Origin: Oricola sp.
Lineage (GTDB): Bacteria; Pseudomonadota; Alphaproteobacteria; Rhizobiales; Rhizobiaceae
NCBI RefSeq assembly: GCF_022763245.1
Contig: NZ_JALEGV010000042.1
Location: 1 to 64,000, forward strand
Direction of reading: 5' to 3'
Length of the DNA: 64,000 nucleotides
A program made the position numbers and the translations under genes. The notes beneath the pieces were generated by a model. That model saw only the letters and a program-made list of their open reading frames with translations. It was not told the origin of the DNA and did not search any database. Below, one piece after another: positions 18,537 through 26,803 of the stretch; position 1 is the stretch's first letter, and each line of letters opens with the position of its first letter.

Positions 18537-19341
18537 GATCGCCCCCTCCCTCGCCTTCCAGACCCATTGCCGTGCGCAGGAGCGAGGACGCCTTGCGCGT
18601 CAGATGCGCATAGGCCTCCGACGTCCGGAACTTCTCGTCGCGCGGATAAGGCGCGTCCACCACCATCTCGCCGAACACGCGGCCGGGATGGGCGGCCATG
18701 ACGACGATGCGGTTCGACAGGAAGACGCTCTCGAACACGCTGTGGGTCACGAAGATCACGGTGAAGCGCTCGCGTTCCCACAGCGCCAGAAGGTCGCTGT
18801 TCAGCTGGAAGCGGGTGATCTCGTCGAGCGCGGCGAAGGGTTCGTCCATGAGCAGGACGCGCGGCCGCGTCACCAGCCCGCGCGCGATCGACACGCGCAT
18901 CTTCATGCCGCCGGAAAGTTCGCGCGGCACCGCGTCCTCGAAGCCCGTCAGGTTCACCTGCGCGAGGACTTTCTTCACCTGCGGCTCGGCCTGGGCGCGC
19001 GACACGCCCTGCAGGCGCAGCGGCAGCCAGACATTGTCGAAGACGCTCGCCCAGGGCATCAGCGTCGGCTCCTGGAAGACGAAACCGATATCGGCCTTGC
19101 CCATCGGCGCGCCGTGCCAGTCGAGCAACCCGGAGGTCGGCGACGACAGGCCCGCGATCAGCCGGAGCGCGGTGGATTTGCCGCAGCCCGACGGACCCAG
19201 AAGGCTGAGGAAATCGCCGTGATTGATGGTCATGTTGACGTCGCTCAGAGCGACGACATCATTTCCGAAGGTCTTGCCGACGGACCGCAGGATAAGCTGC
19301 GCCCCGCCGGTTTGAGGCTTTTCGGCCAGTTGCATGTCCAC
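18523..19341 (-). CDS. ABC transporter ATP-binding protein (SsuB/TauB type)
   Basis: 272-residue cytosolic ATPase. Walker A GPSGCGKST, the signature ELSGGMKMR, Walker B VLLMDEPFAALDE and the switch histidine in VTHSVFE are all present. The start is a GTG at 19341 with AAGG nine bases upstream; an ATG at 19335 is the alternative. It lies 20 bases after the binding-protein gene and overlaps the permease gene by 14 bases. Confidence 0.91.
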   Translation of the reverse strand: MDMQLAEKPQTGGAQLILRSVGKTFGNDVVALSDVNMTINHGDFLSLLGPSGCGKSTALRLIAGLSSPTSGLLDWHGAPMGKADIGFVFQEPTLMPWASVFDNVWLPLRLQGVSRAQAEPQVKKVLAQVNLTGFEDAVPRELSGGMKMRVSIARGLVTRPRVLLMDEPFAALDEITRFQLNSDLLALWERERFTVIFVTHSVFESVFLSNRIVVMAAHPGRVFGEMVVDAPYPRDEKFRTSEAYAHLTRKASSLLRTAMGLEGEGGGDHVLH

Positions 19342-19361
19342 GAGGAAATGCCTTTTCGCAG

Positions 19362-20357
19362 TTACTTCTTCAGGTCGAGCCCGACGCCCTTGTTGACGAA
19401 GTCCAGCGTGTAGGCCTTCTCGATGTCGATGCCCGCAGCCATGACGCCGGCATCGACCATCTTGCCGTAGAACTCGGCGATATGCTCGGCGGTCATCGCG
19501 CCGATGCCCATGGTCTCGGTGTCACCGGAATCGACGATGCCGAATTCCTTCATCTTCTCGATGGAGAAGGCGATCTGCTCGTCCGTGATGTCCGGATTGT
19601 CCTTCTTGATCATCTCGTTGGCGGCGGCGTTGTCGCCGTAGAGATAGTTGTACCAGCCCTTGGCGGAGCCATCGACGAAGCAGGCCACGACTTCCGGACG
19701 CTCGTCGATCGTCTTCTGCATGGTTTCCACGGTGGTCGCGTAGGTGGTGAAGCCGTAGTCGGCCAGGAGGAAGAGGTTCGGCTTGAAACCGCCCTCACGC
19801 TCGACCGCATAGGGCTCGGAGGTCACGTAGCCCTGCTGCACCGACTTCGGGTTGGCGATGAAGGGCGCCGGGTTGAAGGTGTAGGGAATGCGCTTCGAGG
19901 CGTCGAAGCCGAAATCCTTGATCATCCACTGGAAGTAGGTCTGGAAGCCCTCGTCGCCGAGGATGTACTGCTCGGCATCCTTCAGCTCTTCCCAGGTGTC
20001 CAACCCTTCGCCGGGATGGCTCATGAGCACCTGCGGCTCCTTCTGGAAATGCGCCGCGACGACCTTGAGCGGGATCTCCTGCTCGACGGCCGAGAAGGCC
20101 TGCAGGAGGTTGCCGCCCATGTAGAAGTCGATCTTGCCGGCCAGCATCAGCGGACGACCGGAAACCTGCGGTCCGCCCGGCATGATTTCGACCTCGAGGC
20201 CGCACGCTTCATAGGTGCCGTCGGCAACCGCCTGGTAGTAGCCGCCATGCTCGGCCTGAGCGAGCCAGTTGGTGCCGAAGGTCACCTTCTCGGCAGCGCC
20301 AGCCTGCGTTGAAAGAACCGCGAAAACGGCCGTGCTTGCCAGAAGAATCCGTTTCAT
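19362..20357 (-). CDS. NMT1/ThiY-type ABC transporter substrate-binding protein
   Basis: Periplasmic binding protein, 331 residues. The start is the ATG at 20357 with GAGAGG seven bases upstream. A signal peptide ends near STQAGA (about 20), and the mature start EKVTFGTNWLAQAEHGGYY is typical of the NMT1/THI5-like fold. This fold binds small heterocycles (pyrimidine, riboflavin or thiamine precursors), sulfonates or nitrate. It is the first gene of the heterocycle operon and is divergent from ridA/creatininase. It is clearly related to the protein at 34182-35153. The ligand is unknown. Confidence 0.88.
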   Translation of the reverse strand: MKRILLASTAVFAVLSTQAGAAEKVTFGTNWLAQAEHGGYYQAVADGTYEACGLEVEIMPGGPQVSGRPLMLAGKIDFYMGGNLLQAFSAVEQEIPLKVVAAHFQKEPQVLMSHPGEGLDTWEELKDAEQYILGDEGFQTYFQWMIKDFGFDASKRIPYTFNPAPFIANPKSVQQGYVTSEPYAVEREGGFKPNLFLLADYGFTTYATTVETMQKTIDERPEVVACFVDGSAKGWYNYLYGDNAAANEMIKKDNPDITDEQIAFSIEKMKEFGIVDSGDTETMGIGAMTAEHIAEFYGKMVDAGVMAAGIDIEKAYTLDFVNKGVGLDLKK

Positions 20358-20591
20358 GTTCACACCTCTCTGCTGATGCATGGTCGTGAGCGCCATGCGT
20401 TTGATCCTCGGTCCCGAATGCAAGTGATATGCCACCCGCAGCAACGCCCGGGAGGCATCAAATCCACTGTGCGCCCCACAATGCCCCCTTCCGGGCCAGC
20501 CCAGTATTAGCGCAAGATGCTCAAAAAAACAGCACGCTTGTGTTTGCCTTTGCGCTTTGCATTATGGGCCCGCAATCGAGCGGAGAAGCCC
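20358..20591. promoter_or_regulatory. Divergent promoter region of the heterocycle cluster
   Basis: This 234-base region lies between the binding-protein gene (minus) and the RidA gene (plus). On the plus strand a sigma-70-like pair TTGTGT (20538-20543), 16-base spacer, CATTAT (20560-20565) would start transcription near 20572, just before the TTG start at 20592. I could not identify the minus-strand promoter or an operator. No regulator gene is linked to this cluster. Confidence 0.45.
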
Positions 20592-21005
20592 TTGTTCACG
20601 CACCTCACCCCGGCCGACATCCGGCCGCCTTTCGCCAAATACAGCCATGGAATCGAAGTGCCGGAAGGCATGCGCCTCGTGTTTTGCTCGGGCCAGCTCG
20701 GCATCGACACCGACGACGGCATTCCTGCCGAAACGGAAGCCCAGACGCGGCTCTGCTTCGCCAATGTCGAATCGATCCTGAAGGATGCCGGGCTCGGGCT
20801 TGGCGACATCGTGCGCATCAACGCCTATGTCACCGGGCGCGAACATCTGAAGCCCTACATGGCGGTGCGCGACGAACTGTTCGCCGATCCGGCCCCCGCC
20901 TCGACGCTGATGATCGTCTCCGGCTTTGCGAGACCCGAATTCACGGTCGAGATCGAGGTGATCGCGGCCGGACCCGCAACGACTGGCGAAGGGAGCGGCA
21001 AATGA
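20592..21005 (+). CDS. RidA/YjgF/YER057c/UK114 family protein
   Basis: RidA-fold protein, 137 residues. RidA hydrolyses reactive enamine/imine intermediates, and paralogues in catabolic clusters act as deaminases on pathway intermediates. Seen: LVFCSGQLGIDTDDG, NVESILKDAGLGLGDIV, INAYVTGREH and the conserved arginine and glutamate in ARPEFTVEIEVIA. I chose the TTG at 20592 with GGAG six bases upstream because a promoter lies just before it and the family starts at this point. An ATG at 20517 would add 25 atypical residues. It overlaps the creatininase gene by ATGA. Confidence 0.85.
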   Translation: MFTHLTPADIRPPFAKYSHGIEVPEGMRLVFCSGQLGIDTDDGIPAETEAQTRLCFANVESILKDAGLGLGDIVRINAYVTGREHLKPYMAVRDELFADPAPASTLMIVSGFARPEFTVEIEVIAAGPATTGEGSGK

Positions 21006-21805
21006 CCCGGCGTTTCTGGTGGGGCGACTTCACGTCGCGCGAATTCGACAATCTCGACGCGGATGCCGTCATTGCCGTCCTGCCCATCGCGGCGACCGAA
21101 CAGCACGGCCCGCATCTGCCGGTCTCGACCGACCACTCGATCATGGCCGGCATGCTGGAAACCGTCTTCCCGCTGATGCCGGACGGGGTCGACATGCGCG
21201 TTCTGCCGATCCAGTCGGTCGGCAAGTCGAACGAGCACATCCGCTCGCCCGGCACGCTCACCATCTCGGCGACGACGCTGATCGACCATTGGTGCGATCT
21301 CGGCGCCTCGGTCGCCCGTGCCGGAATCCGAAAGCTCGTCATCGTGAATTCGCATGGCGGCAACGAGGAGGTCATGGGGATCGTCGCGCGCGAATTGCGC
21401 GTGCGCCACGACATGATGGTCGCCAAGACCTCCTGGATGCGCTTCGGCCTGCCGGAGAACCTCTATGGCGATTACGAGCGCAAATACGGCATCCATGGCG
21501 GCGACGTCGAGACGTCGCTGATGCTGCATTTCACCGCCGACACGGTGAAGATGGACAAGGCCGAGGACTTCACCTCCCGTGTCGCCGCGGCCCAGCAGCA
21601 GTTCACCCACATCGCCCATACCGGCCCGAACGCCTTCGCCTGGATCGCCCCCGACGTCAATCCGGCCGGCGCCATCGGCGAGGCGGCCAAGGCCACGGCC
21701 GAGAAGGGCCGCCTGACCGCCGAACACCAGGCGAAAGGCTTCGTCGAACTGATCGGCGACATGGCCCAGGCCAAACTCGCCGACTGGATCGTCGCGAAGA
21801 GCTAG
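21002..21805 (+). CDS. Creatininase family amidohydrolase
   Basis: 267-residue enzyme of the creatininase/FAPy-deformylase (ArfB-like) family, which hydrolyses cyclic or formyl amides. The metal ligands are all visible: E33, H35 and D44 (EQHGPHLPVSTDH), plus H118 and E122 (NSHGGNEE), aligning with E34, H36, D45, H120 and E122 of Pseudomonas creatininase. The ATG overlaps the RidA stop (ATGA). With RidA and the divergent deaminase-like amidohydrolase it suggests stepwise ring opening of an N-heterocycle. Its stop shares CTAG (21802-21805) with the convergent cueR. True creatinine hydrolysis is one option but unproven. Confidence 0.85.
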   Translation: MTRRFWWGDFTSREFDNLDADAVIAVLPIAATEQHGPHLPVSTDHSIMAGMLETVFPLMPDGVDMRVLPIQSVGKSNEHIRSPGTLTISATTLIDHWCDLGASVARAGIRKLVIVNSHGGNEEVMGIVARELRVRHDMMVAKTSWMRFGLPENLYGDYERKYGIHGGDVETSLMLHFTADTVKMDKAEDFTSRVAAAQQQFTHIAHTGPNAFAWIAPDVNPAGAIGEAAKATAEKGRLTAEHQAKGFVELIGDMAQAKLADWIVAKS

Positions 21806-22200
21806 GCGGAAACGCCCTCCCCGGCCAGATCGTCGATGATCGGACAATCCGGCCGGCCGTCGCCGTGGCAATGGCGCGCGAGCGTCGAGAGCGTGTCGCG
21901 CAGCGATTGCAGGTCCGCGATTTTGCGCTCGATCTCGGCGACCTTCTCCAGCGCCATCGCCTTCACGTCGGCGCTGGCGCGCTGCTTGTCGTCATAGAGC
22001 GACAACAAGAGCCGGCATTCGTCGATCGTGAAGCCGAGGCTGCGCGAGCGCTGCAGGAAACGCAGCCGGTGCACGTCGTTGTCGGAGTAGTCGCGATAGC
22101 CGTTTTCCGCCCGTCCCGGCGTGATCAGGCCGATCTCCTCGTAATAGCGGATCGTCTTGGCCGGCAGGCTGGCCTTCTCGGCCGCGTTTCCGATATTCAT
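21802..22200 (-). CDS. cueR: CueR, copper-responsive MerR-family activator
   Basis: 132-residue MerR-family regulator. The N-terminal winged HTH reads IGNAAEKASLPAKTIRYYEE. A dimerisation helix follows, and the metal loop carries C111 and C119 in CHGDGRPDC, matching C112 and C120 of E. coli CueR, with a serine at 76 as in +1-ion sensors. The ATG at 22200 has GGGAGG upstream; a GTG at 22206 is less likely. It lies 11 bases after the CopA ATPase stop on the same strand, so it is probably co-transcribed with the pump it activates. Confidence 0.93.
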   Translation of the reverse strand: MNIGNAAEKASLPAKTIRYYEEIGLITPGRAENGYRDYSDNDVHRLRFLQRSRSLGFTIDECRLLLSLYDDKQRASADVKAMALEKVAEIERKIADLQSLRDTLSTLARHCHGDGRPDCPIIDDLAGEGVSA

Positions 22201-22211
22201 CGCCACCTCCC

Positions 22212-24593
22212 CTAGAGCTTCAGCGACCGCAGCCGCAGCGCGTTCGAAATCACCGAGACCGACGACAGGCTCATCGCCGCAGCCGCGATCATCGGCGACA
22301 GGAGCGTGCCCGTCAGCGGATAGAGAATGCCGGCCGCCACCGGAACGCCGATCGTGTTGTAGGCGAAGGCGAAGAACAGGTTCTGCCGGATGTTGGCGAG
22401 CGTCGCCTGCGCCAGCTTGCGCGCCTTGGCCACGCCCTGCAGGTCGCCCTTCAGGAGCGTGATGCCCGCGCTCTCCATCGCCACGTCGGCTCCGGTGCCC
22501 ATGGCGATGCCGACATCGGCCGCGGCCAGCGCCGGCGCGTCATTGACGCCGTCTCCGGCCATGGCGACGCTGCGCCCCTGGGCTTGCAGTTCCGCGACAA
22601 GCGCCTGCTTGTCCTCGGGAAGGACGCCGGCGCGCACCTCGTCGATGCCGAGTGCGGCCGCCACGGCGTTGGCCGTGCGCTCATTGTCGCCGGTCGCCAT
22701 GATGACGCGCAATCCCGCCTCGTGGAGCGCCTTGATGGCGCCGGCCGTCGTCTGCTTGACCGGATCGGCGACCGCCACGAGACCGGCGATCTCGCCGTCG
22801 ACGGCGATGAGCATCACGGTCTTGCCCTCGCCGCGCAACGCATCGGCCTTCTGCGCAGCCGCGCCGGACTGGACGCCTTCGGCCTCCATCATCGCCGCAT
22901 TGCCGAGCGCAACCGCCCTGCCGCCGACAGAGCCCTTCACGCCCTTGCCGGTGAGCGCCTCGAAGCCCGAAGCCGAACCGGCGGCGATGCCGCGCTCCGA
23001 CGCGCCAGAGACGATCGCCTCCGCCAGCGGGTGTTCGGACCCCTTCTCAAGCGCCGCGGCGAGAGCGAGCACGTCGTCCTCGGAAACTGAGCCGAGCGCG
23101 ACGACATCAGTCAGCTTCGGTTTGCCTTCGGTCAGCGTGCCGGTCTTGTCGACGATCACCGTGTCGACGGCCGCCATGCGTTCCAGCGCACCGGCCTCGC
23201 GCACCAGGACGCCGGCCTGCGCGCCGCGTCCGGTGGCGGTCATGATCGACATCGGCGTCGCCAGACCGAGCGCACAGGGACAGGCGATGATCAGCACCGA
23301 AACGGCCGACACGATGGCGAAGACGAACGCCGGCTGCGGGCCCCAGACCAGCCAGGCGACGAAGGCTAGGACCGCGACGCTGACGACCGCCGGCACGAAA
23401 TAGGAGGCCACGCGGTCGGCGAGACCCTGGATCGGCGCACGCGAGCGCTGCGCCGACGCGACCATCTCGACGATATGCGAGAGCATCGTGTCCGAACCGA
23501 CCTTCGTCGCCTCGATCACCAGCGTGCCGTTCTTGTTGATCGTGCCGCCGGTGACCGTGTCGCCTTCGGACTTCTCCACGGGCACCGGTTCGCCGGTGAT
23601 CATGCTCTCGTCGACCGCCGTGTGGCCGTCCAGCACGACCGCATCGACAGGGATGCTGTCGCCGGGCCGCACGCGCATCCGGTCGCCTTCGATGATGTTG
23701 TCCAGCGGCGCGTCATATTCGTCGCCGTCGGGCGTGATGCGCCGCGCCGTCTTCGGCGCAAGGTCGAGCAGCGCCTTGATGGCGTCGCCGGTGCGTTCGC
23801 GGGCACGCAGTTCAAGCACCTGACCGACGAAGACCAGTGCGATGATCACCACCGCGGCCTCGAAATAGACCGGCACATGACCGCCGGCCATGCGCATGGT
23901 GTCGGGAAACAGTCCCGGCACGAAGGTCGCCACCACGCTGTAGGCATAGGCCGCCGCCACGCCGAGCATGATCAGCGTCCACATGTTGAAGTTGCGCGTC
24001 ACGATCGACATCCAGCCGCGCTGGAAGAACGGCCGTGCCGCCCACAGCACCACCGGCGTCGCCAGCACGAATTCGGCATAGAGGGCGACGCGCTCGCCGA
24101 TCCATTCGCGCACCGGCAGGCCGACCATCGCGCCCATGGTCAGGATCAGGAGCGGGATCGCCGCGCCGGCGCTGACCCAGAGACGCCGGGTGAAGTCGAT
24201 CAGCTCTTCGTTCGGCCCTTCCGAAACGCCGCTCATCGGCTCCAGCGCCATGCCGCAGATCGGACAGGTGCCGGGCCCTTCCTTGACGATCTCCGGATCC
24301 ATCGGACAGGTGTAGAGGGCGTTGGCGGGCGCGGTCTTCTTCTTCTTTTTGTTGTTGCCCGACAGGAAGAAATAGGGATCGGCCTCGAAGCGGTCGTAGC
24401 ACTTCGGATTGCAGAAATGATACTCCTCGCCCTTGTATTTCAACGAGGGCTTGCCGGCGTTCAGCTTCACCGTCATTCCGCAGACGGGATCGATGGCGGT
24501 CGCTCCATCCGGCGGCGGGGTCTCCGTCTTGGCGGAACCGCAGCAGCCGCCGTCATGCTTGTGCTCGTGATGAGCGTGATCGTGATGGTCCAT
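22212..24593 (-). CDS. copA: Copper-exporting P1B-type ATPase CopA
   Basis: 793-residue inner-membrane pump that exports Cu(I). In place of the usual N-terminal CxxC metal domain it has a His-rich head (residues 1-14), a YHS-type domain (DPVCGMTV to CNPKCYDRF, about 35-75) and a heavy-metal-binding segment (TCPMDP... [10 protein letters not shown], 95-119). The P-type core shows TGE (333-335), the membrane CPC (438-440), the phosphorylated D482 in [17 protein letters not shown] and GDGVND. The start is the ATG at 24593, directly after a CueR-type promoter; longer frames run through that promoter and are wrong. Confidence 0.93.
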   Translation of the reverse strand: MDHHDHAHHEHKHDGGCCGSAKTETPPPDGATAIDPVCGMTVKLNAGKPSLKYKGEEYHFCNPKCYDRFEADPYFFLSGNNKKKKKTAPANALYTCPMDPEIVKEGPGTCPICGMALEPMSGVSEGPNEELIDFTRRLWVSAGAAIPLLILTMGAMVGLPVREWIGERVALYAEFVLATPVVLWAARPFFQRGWMSIVTRNFNMWTLIMLGVAAAYAYSVVATFVPGLFPDTMRMAGGHVPVYFEAAVVIIALVFVGQVLELRARERTGDAIKALLDLAPKTARRITPDGDEYDAPLDNIIEGDRMRVRPGDSIPVDAVVLDGHTAVDESMITGEPVPVEKSEGDTVTGGTINKNGTLVIEATKVGSDTMLSHIVEMVASAQRSRAPIQGLADRVASYFVPAVVSVAVLAFVAWLVWGPQPAFVFAIVSAVSVLIIACPCALGLATPMSIMTATGRGAQAGVLVREAGALERMAAVDTVIVDKTGTLTEGKPKLTDVVALGSVSEDDVLALAAALEKGSEHPLAEAIVSGASERGIAAGSASGFEALTGKGVKGSVGGRAVALGNAAMMEAEGVQSGAAAQKADALRGEGKTVMLIAVDGEIAGLVAVADPVKQTTAGAIKALHEAGLRVIMATGDNERTANAVAAALGIDEVRAGVLPEDKQALVAELQAQGRSVAMAGDGVNDAPALAAADVGIAMGTGADVAMESAGITLLKGDLQGVAKARKLAQATLANIRQNLFFAFAYNTIGVPVAAGILYPLTGTLLSPMIAAAAMSLSSVSVISNALRLRSLKL

Positions 24594-24621
24594 CGTCAAA
24601 CCTTCCAGTCTTGGCAACCCT

Positions 24622-24652
24622 GAGATAGGGCTTCCAGTAACTGGAAGGTCAA
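24622..24652 (-). promoter_or_regulatory. CueR-activated promoter of copA-cueR
   Basis: On the minus strand: -35 TTGACC (24652-24647), a 19-base spacer, -10 TATCTC (24627-24622). The over-long 19-base spacer is the mark of MerR-activated promoters. The spacer holds the perfect 15-bp palindrome TTCCAGTTACTGGAA (24646-24632), close to known CueR operators. Transcription would start about 20 bases before the copA ATG. Confidence 0.88.
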
Positions 24653-24721
24653 GCGCCTTTATTTCGATGCCCTTTTTCTGCGCCTGAGCGTCGCGCAGCT
24701 GGACCAGATGCCCTGCCGAGG

Positions 24722-25159
24722 TCAGACCTGAAGGCGCTCCAGCGCCTCCCGGCACGTCGCATCGAGCGGCGCCGGCCGGCGTGTCTTCGCATCCACATAG
24801 ACATGCACGAAGAAGCCCTCGGCAGCGGCCGTTTCCTCGTCATTGCGGAAGAGGCCGACCTCGTATCGCACCGAGCTCGTGCCGAGCCGGGTCACCTTGA
24901 TGCCTGCGTGGACGGTGTCGGGAAACGCCATCTCGGCATGGTAGCGGCAGCCCGTCTCGACAACGAGACCGATCGTTTCGCTGCTGGTCGGGTCAAGCAG
25001 GCCGTTCTCGATCAGCCAGCCATTCACGGCCGTGTCGAAGAGCGAATAATGCACGACATTGTTCATGTGGCCGTAGACGTCATTGTCCATCCACCGGGTC
25101 GTGATGACCCGGAAGACGGCATAGTCCGCGCGCATTGTCGGTTTCGGCCGATCACCCAT
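24722..25159 (-). CDS. Acyl-CoA thioesterase, 4-hydroxybenzoyl-CoA thioesterase-like hotdog
   Basis: 145-residue single-hotdog protein. The family block [23 protein letters not shown] contains the catalytic Asp region; [15 protein letters not shown] and [17 protein letters not shown] follow in order. It probably cleaves acyl-CoA thioesters in the cytosol; the substrate is unknown. The start is the ATG at 25159, with a GTG directly before it at 25162. It stands alone: the urt operon terminator lies downstream of its 5' side, and the cop promoter lies past its 3' end. The 25160-25322 stretch holds no gene and no promoter that I could define. Confidence 0.82.
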   Translation of the reverse strand: MGDRPKPTMRADYAVFRVITTRWMDNDVYGHMNNVVHYSLFDTAVNGWLIENGLLDPTSSETIGLVVETGCRYHAEMAFPDTVHAGIKVTRLGTSSVRYEVGLFRNDEETAAAEGFFVHVYVDAKTRRPAPLDATCREALERLQV

Positions 25160-25322
25160 CACAACGCCGCCCTGTCATTCGCAAATACATCCTGTTGCGC
25201 CGGACGCAGGCGCGCCCGGCCTCCCTCCCCGAGACATTCCACCGCCGCCCGAAGCAGCGATGAATCGCGCCATTGTGGTCCGGCGTCAGCGACGTGGCAA
25301 GAACGCGCCTGCGGCCATTTTC

Positions 25323-25350
25323 AGAGAGAAAGGGGCCCGGACGCCCCGGG
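25323..25350 (-). terminator. Rho-independent terminator of the urt operon
   Basis: On the minus strand GGGGC (25347-25343), a six-base loop and GCCCC (25336-25332) are followed by TTTCTCTC. The structure begins within six bases of the urtE stop codon. Stem plus short T-rich tail fits an intrinsic terminator. Confidence 0.65.
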
Positions 25351-25352
25351 AA

Positions 25353-26051
25353 TCAGACCGTCAAATGACGCCGCACCGCCGGGTCGTCCAGGCTCTCGGC
25401 GGCGCCTTCGTGCACGATCTCGCCGCGGTCCATGATGTAGACCTTGTCGGCAAGCTCCCGGCAGAAATCGAGATATTGCTCGACCAGCAGGATCGAGATG
25501 CCCTTCTCGTCGCGCAGATAGGTGAGCGCCCGGCCGATATCCTTGATGATCGACGGCTGGATGCCTTCCGTCGGCTCGTCGAGGACGAGCACCTTCGGTC
25601 GCGTCACCAGCGCCCGGCCGATCGCCAATTGCTGTTGCTGACCACCCGACAGGTCACCGCCGCGCCGCGACAGCATGCTCTTGAGGACGGGAAACAATTC
25701 GAACACCTCGGCCGGCACGGTGCGTTCGCCGCGCGGCAGCCGCGCATAGCCGGTTTCCAGGTTTTCCTTCACCGTGAGCAGCGGGAAGATCTCGCGGCCC
25801 TGCGGCACATAGGCGAGCCCCCTGCCCGCCCGCGCATGCGGCGCGCCGGCGAGTTTCTCCTCGTCGAGCGAGATATCGCCCTTGCGGATCGGCTGGTGCC
25901 CCATGATCGCGCGCAGGAGCGATGACTTGCCGACGCCGTTGCGCCCGAGGATGCAGGTGATCTTGCCCGACTCGGCCTTTGCCGAGACGCCGCGAAGCGC
26001 CTGCGCCGCGCCATAGAACAGATCGATGTTGTTTACGGACAAAGCGGTCAT
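25353..26051 (-). CDS. urtE: Urea ABC transporter ATP-binding subunit UrtE
   Basis: 232-residue LivF-type ATPase, last gene of urtABCDE. Walker A is GRNGVGKSS, the signature DLSGGQQQQLAIGRAL and Walker B KVLVLDEPTEGIQPS; the Q-rich signature and TEGIQPSII are characteristic of UrtE. The ATG at 26051 overlaps the urtD stop (TGATG). Together with UrtD it powers high-affinity urea uptake. The terminator at 25323-25350 follows at once. No urease gene is in the window. Confidence 0.93.
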   Translation of the reverse strand: MTALSVNNIDLFYGAAQALRGVSAKAESGKITCILGRNGVGKSSLLRAIMGHQPIRKGDISLDEEKLAGAPHARAGRGLAYVPQGREIFPLLTVKENLETGYARLPRGERTVPAEVFELFPVLKSMLSRRGGDLSGGQQQQLAIGRALVTRPKVLVLDEPTEGIQPSIIKDIGRALTYLRDEKGISILLVEQYLDFCRELADKVYIMDRGEIVHEGAAESLDDPAVRRHLTV

Positions 26052-26803
26052 CAGCGCCCCAGATAGCTTTCGATCACGCGCTCGTCGGCGCTGACATGGT
26101 CGAGCGACCCTTCGGCCAGGACCGACCCTTCGGCCAGAACCGTGACCTTGACGTCGAGGTCGCGAATGAAGGTCATGTCGTGCTCGACCACGATGACGGC
26201 CTTCTCGCCGGCGATGCGGCGCAACAGCTTGGCCGTCTCCACCGTCTCCGCGTCGGTCATGCCGGCGACCGGCTCGTCGACCAGCAGCAGCTTCGGATCC
26301 TGCGCCAGCAGCATGCCGATCTCCAGCCACTGCTTCTGACCATGCGACAGGTCGGCGGCCAGGTGGCTGCGCCGCTCCGTCAGGCGGATCTCGTCGAGGA
26401 TCTCGTCGATCCGGTCCTTCTGTTCCTTCGAGGTGTCGTGGAACAGCGTCGCGATGATGCCGTGGTCGCGTTTCAGAGCCAGTTCCAGATTGTCCTGAAC
26501 CGTGTGGCTCTCGAACACGGTCGGCTTCTGGAACTTGCGGCCGATCCCGAGCAGCGCGATGGCCGACTCGTCATGCCGCGTCAGGTCGATCTCGCCCTCG
26601 AACAGCACCGTGCCCTTGTCGGGCCTGGTCTTGCCCGTGATGATGTCCATCATCGTCGTCTTGCCGGCACCGTTCGGGCCGATGATGGCCCGCATCTCGC
26701 CATGCTCGACGGTGAGCGACAGGTCGTTGATCGCCTTGAACCCGTCGAAGGCGACGGAGACACCATCGAGATAGAGCAGCGCGTCGGTGAGCTTCTCGGT
26801 CAT
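26051..26803 (-). CDS. urtD: Urea ABC transporter ATP-binding subunit UrtD
   Basis: 250-residue LivG-type ATPase. Walker A GPNGAGKTTMMDIITGKTRP, the signature DLSHGQKQWLEIGMLL (LSHGQ instead of LSGGQ, typical of UrtD) and Walker B LLLVDEPVAGMTDAE are present. The ATG at 26803 overlaps the urtC stop (ATGA). A near-exact duplicated phrase, VLAEGSVLAEGS, occurs near the C-terminus (also visible as a tandem DNA repeat at 26112-26141). Confidence 0.93.
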   Translation of the reverse strand: MTEKLTDALLYLDGVSVAFDGFKAINDLSLTVEHGEMRAIIGPNGAGKTTMMDIITGKTRPDKGTVLFEGEIDLTRHDESAIALLGIGRKFQKPTVFESHTVQDNLELALKRDHGIIATLFHDTSKEQKDRIDEILDEIRLTERRSHLAADLSHGQKQWLEIGMLLAQDPKLLLVDEPVAGMTDAETVETAKLLRRIAGEKAVIVVEHDMTFIRDLDVKVTVLAEGSVLAEGSLDHVSADERVIESYLGR

